Source of the DNA: CAVYUC01 sp963783085
GTDB taxonomy: Bacteria; Bacteroidota; Bacteroidia; Bacteroidales; Prolixibacteraceae
Direction of reading: 5' to 3'
Assembly (NCBI GenBank): GCA_963783085.1
Contig: CAWAMJ010000006.1
Location: 186,001 to 250,000 of the forward strand
Length of the DNA: 64,000 bases
Below are positions 59,491-64,000 of the stretch, one piece after another (positions within the stretch are counted from its first letter, which is position 1; every line of letters begins with the position of its first letter). Under the pieces are notes generated by a model. That model ran no database searches and was not told the origin of the DNA. It was given only the letters and a program-made list of their open reading frames with translations. Both the position numbers and the translations under genes were made by a program.

Positions 59491-60441
59491 TTAAGTATGC
59501 ATAAAAACCGGTTCGGTAACTTTTGCAAGCGCCAGTAATTTATTGGTTTCCTGCTCCGTAATTGGTTGATAATTGTTCATAAATTCCAGCGCTTTCAGGA
59601 AAAGCGTGTTTTTTCCCGGCGGAACAGCCGCTGTAATATTTTTCGAGAGCGTGTATTTTAGCGCCATTTTCATTACTTCCTCATCCTGAATTGGCCGGTA
59701 CCACACGTTTTTGAATATCTTTTCTTCTCCGTCTTTAAGCTTGGTAAGTGCCATTGACTTCAATGCCAGAATTCCCATTCCCCGTTTTTCAGCTTCTGCA
59801 AAAACCTGCGGGCCAAAATTTCCGGCATTCCAGCATGCAAAATTTATGGGGAATAAAACAGAGTCAAAATCGAAGTTCTTCATCGCCAGCAACGCGGCAT
59901 CTACCGAATGTGCAGAAAAACCCAGATGTTTTACTTTTCCATCTTTTTTCGCTTTTACAAAAGTTTCCATGGCGCCGCCCGGTGCAAAAACCTGTTCCAC
60001 TTCATCTGTCGAGCTCAGAGCATGTAACTGGTACAAATCGAAATGATCAGTTCGTAGTTTTTTTAGCGAATCTTCCAGTTCAGCTTGCGATCCTGCAGCA
60101 GTGCGGTCGTGCGTTTTACAAGCCAGAAAGCAGTTTTTCCGGTAAGGTTCCAGAGCGGGTCCAAGCCTTTCCTGCGCAGTGCCGTAACCGGGTGCTACGT
60201 CATAATAGTTCACGCCCAAATCGTAAGCTTTGGCTACCAATTCATTGGCAAAATCCTGCGGGTTGTCATTCAGCATAATTCCCCCAAATCCAATAACCGA
60301 TAGTTTTTCCCCGGTTTTACCAAGGGTCCTTTTCGGGATGTTGTAATCGGCCGAAAAATTATTGCCGAATGCCCGGATCACCGGAATAGAGAGCGCCATT
60401 GCTCCCAAAGTGCTGTTTCTAATGAATATTCTGCGTTTCAT
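59491..60441 (-). CDS. Exported aldo/keto reductase (Tat-like signal)
   Basis: The N-terminus MKRRIFIRNSTLGAMALSIP has a twin-arginine-like signal (R-R-I-F) followed by a hydrophobic stretch, so the protein may be exported folded. The TIM-barrel reductase core is clear: PKRTLGKTGEKLSVIGFGGIMLNDN, NYYDVAPGYGTAQERLGPAL, FLACKTHDRT. Related proteins of this kind are common in sugar and glycan loci. The physiological substrate is unknown. Confidence 0.85.
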   Translation of the reverse strand: MKRRIFIRNSTLGAMALSIPVIRAFGNNFSADYNIPKRTLGKTGEKLSVIGFGGIMLNDNPQDFANELVAKAYDLGVNYYDVAPGYGTAQERLGPALEPYRKNCFLACKTHDRTAAGSQAELEDSLKKLRTDHFDLYQLHALSSTDEVEQVFAPGGAMETFVKAKKDGKVKHLGFSAHSVDAALLAMKNFDFDSVLFPINFACWNAGNFGPQVFAEAEKRGMGILALKSMALTKLKDGEEKIFKNVWYRPIQDEEVMKMALKYTLSKNITAAVPPGKNTLFLKALEFMNNYQPITEQETNKLLALAKVTEPVFMHT

Positions 60442-60657
60442 AATTGTTGATTTTTATGGATATAATTGTTGATTTCTACTAAATTACAAAATAATGGACA
60501 AACCACAGGAATCTTTTTTCGGGATAGCTTACCTTGAAAAAGTACCGGCCCTCTTTCAGAGATTATTTTTTGAATTCCAGGACTTGCATAACAGGTTTTG
60601 ACTGAGGTTATGATTAAAATGATTTGGTTAAATTCGCAGGTTACCAATTGAATAATA

Positions 60658-61203
60658 ATGAATTTTCAGGAACTGATCACCCAACGCCAGAGTGTAAGAA
60701 AGTACACCGGCAAACCAGTAGAAAAAGAAAAAATAGAGCAACTGATTCAGGCGGTCCACTTTGCTCCGTCTGCCTGTAATTCGCAACCCTGGAAACTGAT
60801 AATCGTAAATGAACCTGCACTAAAAGATGAAGTGGCAAAAGCTACTTTTAATGCAACCATTTCGTTTAACAAGTTTACGGTGCAAGCTCCTGTAATTGCC
60901 GTTTTGGTAATTGAAAAGGCGAAACTGATTGCGCGAATTGGCGGGAGCATTAAAAACCAGGAATATCCGGAATATGATTTGGGTATTGCCGCTGCCCATT
61001 TTTGCCTGCAGGCTGCCGAACTTGGTCTCGGAACGTGCATGATTGGCTGGTTCGATGAAAAAAAGATTCAACAGTTACTTAACATTCCGAAGAAGCGAAA
61101 AATAGGAATACTGATTTCTCTCGGATATCCGCCGAAGGATTATAAACTGCGCAAAAAAATACGGAAACCGGTTGAACAGATTTTCAGTTTTAATTCATAT
61201 TAA
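60658..61203 (+). CDS. Nitroreductase-family FMN oxidoreductase
   Basis: FMN-binding nitroreductase fold: ITQRQSVRKYTGKPVEKEKIEQLIQAVHFAPSACNSQPWKLIIV, and AAAHFCLQAAELGLGTCMIGWFDEKKI at the second half. The length is 181 (typical 180-220). It reduces flavins, nitro compounds or quinones; the substrate is unknown. Confidence 0.9.
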   Translation: MNFQELITQRQSVRKYTGKPVEKEKIEQLIQAVHFAPSACNSQPWKLIIVNEPALKDEVAKATFNATISFNKFTVQAPVIAVLVIEKAKLIARIGGSIKNQEYPEYDLGIAAAHFCLQAAELGLGTCMIGWFDEKKIQQLLNIPKKRKIGILISLGYPPKDYKLRKKIRKPVEQIFSFNSY

Positions 61204-61219
61204 GAACTACTTTTGGTTT

Positions 61220-61257
61220 CCCGCAGATTTCGCAGATAAACGCAGATTTTTGCGGGA
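61220..61257. repeat. Inverted partial copy of the island repeat motif
   Basis: CCCGCAGATTTCGCAGATAA... ending in TGCGGG has the same words as the motif in the 50-52 kb island but in inverted form. It also has a self-complementary outer pair (CCCGCA/TGCGGG). It lies in the gap between the nitroreductase and isomerase genes. Confidence 0.6.
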
Positions 61258-61335
61258 ATTTGTGCAATCAAATTGGATTTTGTGCCAGTGAATTCAGCGT
61301 GAAAATAAGAAGCAGGGAAATGACTAAATTTTGTT

Positions 61336-62253
61336 TCATGCGAGGAACTGGTTTAAAAAATTTCTACTGGTTAAGAGGGCATTTTTAACATCTTCTTCCG
61401 AGTCTTCAAATGCGCGATCTTCCACCTCAACGCAAACCGGGCCGCGGTATTTTACCGAGGTAAGCGCCGAGAAAAAACTTTTCCAGTCGACGTCGCCCAG
61501 CCCGGGAATTTTAGGTGAATGATAATCGAGCGGATAAGCCATGATTCCCACTTCGTTTAGTTTGTCGCGATACATTTTTACATCTTTCAGGTGGATGTGA
61601 AACAGTTTTTCCCTGAAGTCGAAAATCGGTTTAATTTCATCCATGTGTTGCCAGATCATGTGCGACGGATCATAATTTAATCCGAACGCCGGGCTGGGAA
61701 TAATTTCGAATAATTTTCGCCAGATGGCTGGTGTGGTTGCCAGGTTTTTTCCGCCGGGCCATTCGTCGCGGGTAAACAGCATCGGACAATTTTCGATGGC
61801 CACTTTAATGTTGTTTTCTTCCGCTACTTTAATGATTCCCGGCCACACAGCGGCAAATTCTTTCAGGTTCTCTTCCACGCTCTTTAGCGGGTGGCGGCCA
61901 ATGAACGTATTCACCACCGGAATTTGCAGTTTTGCAGCGGTGCGGATTACTTTTTTGAGGTGTTCCATATAAACTTCAGCCTGTCGTTTATCCGGATCGA
62001 GCGGATTCGGATAATAACCGAGCCCAGAAATGTACACCTTGTTTTGTTCGAGCACCGATTTTATCTCTGCAGCTTTATTATCATCGGTTTCATCTGCATC
62101 GATATGGGTAACTCCTGCGTAGCGGCGCTCGGCTTTTCCAACCGGCCAGCTCATCATTTCAACACATTTAAACCCGTTTTCCGATGCAAACTGAACCACT
62201 TCTTCGAAACTTTTATCGCCCAGGATGGCGCTAACAAATCCTAAGTCTAACAT
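61336..62253 (-). CDS. Sugar phosphate isomerase/epimerase (TIM barrel)
   Basis: AP endonuclease family 2/xylose-isomerase-like barrel: GFVSAILGDKSFEEVVQFASENGFKCVEMMSW, IKVAIENCPMLF with the metal-binding Glu, LNYDPSHMIWQ, HIHLKDV and the last VCVEVEDRAFED. It acts on sugars or inositol-like compounds, with the substrate unknown. It precedes the Gfo/Idh/MocA gene only at a distance (another gene lies between), but both fit sugar metabolism. Confidence 0.9.
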   Translation of the reverse strand: MLDLGFVSAILGDKSFEEVVQFASENGFKCVEMMSWPVGKAERRYAGVTHIDADETDDNKAAEIKSVLEQNKVYISGLGYYPNPLDPDKRQAEVYMEHLKKVIRTAAKLQIPVVNTFIGRHPLKSVEENLKEFAAVWPGIIKVAEENNIKVAIENCPMLFTRDEWPGGKNLATTPAIWRKLFEIIPSPAFGLNYDPSHMIWQHMDEIKPIFDFREKLFHIHLKDVKMYRDKLNEVGIMAYPLDYHSPKIPGLGDVDWKSFFSALTSVKYRGPVCVEVEDRAFEDSEEDVKNALLTSRNFLNQFLA

Positions 62254-62272
62254 GGTATTTTTGTTTAATTGA

Positions 62273-63634
62273 TTATTTATCTACTATCCAGTATCCACCT
62301 GATTTTCTGCTTCCCCGGCGCTCAATCCTGTTCGTATCAGATAATGCTTTAATCTGGCGTTCCACAGTTTTTACCGGACGCGAGAGCAGATTGGAAATTT
62401 CTTTTGCCTGAACTCCTGGCTTGGCAGCAATAATTCTCAATAATGATTTTAATCCCTCATTTAATCCCTCAATTAATCCCTCATTTAATCCCTCATTTCC
62501 AGATTTTAACAGAGTTCTTTTAAATTCAACAGCAAAAAAATAATTATAATGAAAAGTAACCTCCGGCAAACCGGCTTTTTCGACCTCCTGTTTAATCCGG
62601 GAAATTCCGGTTCCCAGTTTTTCAATAAAACCTGCGCGTTGCATAATGTTGGCAAGATTTGCATTTCTGGCAAGACTATATGTGCCAAAATCTTTTGCAG
62701 GCATTCCTTTTGGCAGCCCTCCGGGATTGGAAACCACTATTCTGTCCGGGAAAACTTCAACCACGACCCTTGCGCCGGTTTCAAGGTAATCGCGATGAAC
62801 TACAGCATTTAAAATCGCTTCACGCAATGCCACTTTAGGCACTTCCCAAATATCTTCGCGAATCGTGTTTTGTATTTTGGCTCCAACATTAATGTGCCGT
62901 TCGACAAAAGAAAGTGCACTTTCGATATTGGTGAAAAAATCATCGTTAAAATCTTTCCGATCAACAATATCAACCTTTTCCGGAGTACGAAAAGTAACAC
63001 ATGTAATATATGCGTGATGCAAAAATACTTCCGGAGAATCAGTAAAAATCAGTAGTCCTGCATTGGTGAAAAAAGTTTTGTCATTTTGAATTTGAATTGC
63101 CCCGAGACTTTGCAGGACTGCATTTCTATCAACATCGCGCGAAATTCCGGAGAGCTTTAAAAATCGCTTCCACTGGTTTGTTGAGAAATACCGGGAAAAA
63201 TCGATGTCGGTTCGAACGCGCCCGTCAAATTTTATCCGTCCCTCTTTTTCCAGAAATTCCAGAATCGTATCGGTACGCATTTTTTGAGAATTGGCTCCGC
63301 TTCTTAAATAGAATCCGCCGGTCGTTCGGTGGGGTTTGGTTTTACTTTCAGGGACTTCTATTTGCAAAACATTGTTGGTGAGCTGCTTGGTTTGTATTTC
63401 AACCGGTGGGTCGCATTCATTGGCAAATTCCTGAACTTTAGAAATTAAATGATTATTGATTGTTATTCCCAACACGTTTCCGTCATCTTCCACACCCAAA
63501 AATATATTGCCACCGGATGCATTGGCGAATGCAACCAACTCCTTTTTTAAATCGCTGTTTATATTGCGTTTAAATTCGGTGTAGTAACCTTCTCCTTGTG
63601 CAATTTTGTTTTTTAGTTCGCTGGATACCATCAA
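62273..63634 (-). CDS. AlbA_2/HATPase-type regulator with C-terminal HTH
   Basis: The N-terminal AlbA_2 domain (YTEFKRNINSDLKKELVAFANASGGNIFLGVEDDG) is followed by a divergent GHKL/HATPase_c_4 domain (EVPKVALREAILNAVVHRDYLETGARVVVEVFPDRIVVSNPGGLPKG) and a C-terminal helix-turn-helix (VQAKEISNLLSRPVKTVERQIKALS). It is a common transcriptional-regulator-like or toxin/antitoxin-associated family of unknown role. A hinge of N-E-G-L repeats (residues ~379-395) joins the HATPase and helix-turn-helix parts. Confidence 0.85.
   Translation of the reverse strand: MMVSSELKNKIAQGEGYYTEFKRNINSDLKKELVAFANASGGNIFLGVEDDGNVLGITINNHLISKVQEFANECDPPVEIQTKQLTNNVLQIEVPESKTKPHRTTGGFYLRSGANSQKMRTDTILEFLEKEGRIKFDGRVRTDIDFSRYFSTNQWKRFLKLSGISRDVDRNAVLQSLGAIQIQNDKTFFTNAGLLIFTDSPEVFLHHAYITCVTFRTPEKVDIVDRKDFNDDFFTNIESALSFVERHINVGAKIQNTIREDIWEVPKVALREAILNAVVHRDYLETGARVVVEVFPDRIVVSNPGGLPKGMPAKDFGTYSLARNANLANIMQRAGFIEKLGTGISRIKQEVEKAGLPEVTFHYNYFFAVEFKRTLLKSGNEGLNEGLIEGLNEGLKSLLRIIAAKPGVQAKEISNLLSRPVKTVERQIKALSDTNRIERRGSRKSGGYWIVDK
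62451..62498. repeat. 12-bp tandem repeat inside the regulator gene
   Basis: Four copies of AATCCCTCATTT (one is AATCCCTCAATT) encode the (NEGL)-type linker on the minus strand. Unit gain or loss keeps the frame. Confidence 0.85.
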
Positions 63635-63701
63635 TTTGTAGCTAATTAAAAGGAAGATTCTTTTAACTTTTTAATTTGCCAGGATTCATGAAATTTAGGT
63701 T

Positions 63702-64000
63702 TTACACTCCCGGAAGTTTCCACGGTTTCCGGTATTCCGGGGTGATGAAATTATTGGCTTTTTCGTTGTTGGTAAAGCGGTTTTTTTCATCGTCCCATTC
63801 CAGAACAGTTGCGCCAATGCGTGCTGCAATGTTTGGGATATGTGCATGCAAAGCGGCAGCCCGCCCTTTTTCCGGCGTGCACGATGTTTCTTCGCGCGTC
63901 TTTATACATTCCAGAAAATTATCAACATGAAAACGATGTGCATCTTTGCTTTTATCGTATGAAACTTCCTCTGTTTTTGGCGCATTCTTTTCATTGTCCC
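63702..64000 (-). CDS. Gfo/Idh/MocA family oxidoreductase, C-terminal part
   Basis: On the minus strand the open frame enters from the right edge and ends with TAA at 63702-63704. It reads HRFHVDNFLECIKTREETSCTPEKGRAAALHAHIPNIAARIGATVLEWDDEKNRF...ITPEYRKPWKLPGV, the typical C-terminus of a glycan-related Gfo/Idh/MocA dehydrogenase. The N-terminal Rossmann domain is outside the window. It is upstream of the AlbA_2 gene in the same direction. Confidence 0.85.
   Translation of the reverse strand, partial: DNEKNAPKTEEVSYDKSKDAHRFHVDNFLECIKTREETSCTPEKGRAAALHAHIPNIAARIGATVLEWDDEKNRFTNNEKANNFITPEYRKPWKLPGV

Noticed and set aside
1..64000. tRNA or rRNA genes
   Set aside because: I looked for the T-loop words and cloverleaf-like stretches in the intergenic gaps and found none that I could support.

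Overview
The window looks like a chromosomal segment of a Bacteroidota bacterium, probably of the Marinilabiliales/Prolixibacteraceae kind. The evidence is type IX secretion (T9SS) cargo with a gliding-motility C-terminal domain next to a PorP/SprF protein, many Bacteroidota-specific families (DUF4834, DUF5723, SbsA-Ig lipoproteins), several TAnnTTTG-type -7 promoter boxes, and polysaccharide-processing enzymes (GH127, sulfatase). The assignment below phylum level is an inference. I saw no tRNA, rRNA, CRISPR array, transposase or prophage.

Layout. 1-4.0 kb: tandem secreted PKD-like proteins ending in a T9SS-sorted protein and a PorP/SprF outer-membrane protein. 4.1-15.4 kb: mixed housekeeping and accessory genes (orphan adenine methylase, TetR regulator, RNase R, a degenerate GlpD-like protein, Ig-like lipoprotein, membrane-anchored receiver, MFS transporter, DUF4143 ATPase with a duplicated palindrome upstream, 3-methyladenine glycosylase). 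15.3-29.4 kb: surface-polysaccharide locus with a YfhO-like membrane protein, flippase, a nonulosonate-type module (cytidylyltransferase, NeuB-family synthase, KdsC-like phosphatase), glycosyltransferases including a GT10 fucosyltransferase-type enzyme, a methyltransferase, and a WbpE/WbpD/WbpB module for a diacetamido-uronic acid nucleotide sugar. The second module is interrupted by a GxxExxY nuclease-like gene with terminal inverted repeats and by a short gene-less relative of the same element.

29.5-50.1 kb: mainly core genes: glycyl- and phenylalanyl-tRNA synthetases, aldo/keto reductase, MBL hydrolase, sulfatase, mtnA-mtnP, three tandem cyclophilins (one fused to an apparently dead trypsin-like domain), an acyl-carrier-like protein without the carrier serine, C1 peptidase, YraN, LD-carboxypeptidase and HAD phosphatases. 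50.1-52.2 kb: a repeat island with a near-exact ~200-bp duplication and many hairpins around one small lipoprotein gene. 52.3-64 kb: metG, GH127 arabinofuranosidase-like lipoprotein, coaX, small conserved proteins, a Tat-signal-like aldo/keto reductase, nitroreductase, sugar isomerase, an AlbA_2/HATPase regulator carrying a 12-bp tandem repeat, and the 3' end of a Gfo/Idh/MocA oxidoreductase.

How it fits together: the 17.9-28.2 kb genes should make and export a surface glycan carrying a CMP-activated nine-carbon (or related) acid and a 2,3-diamino-uronic acid. The T9SS cargo at the left end belongs to the same cell-surface theme. The most unusual items are the GxxExxY inverted-repeat cassettes inside the nucleotide-sugar operon, the two enzyme-like proteins that have lost catalytic or cofactor motifs, and the repeat island.
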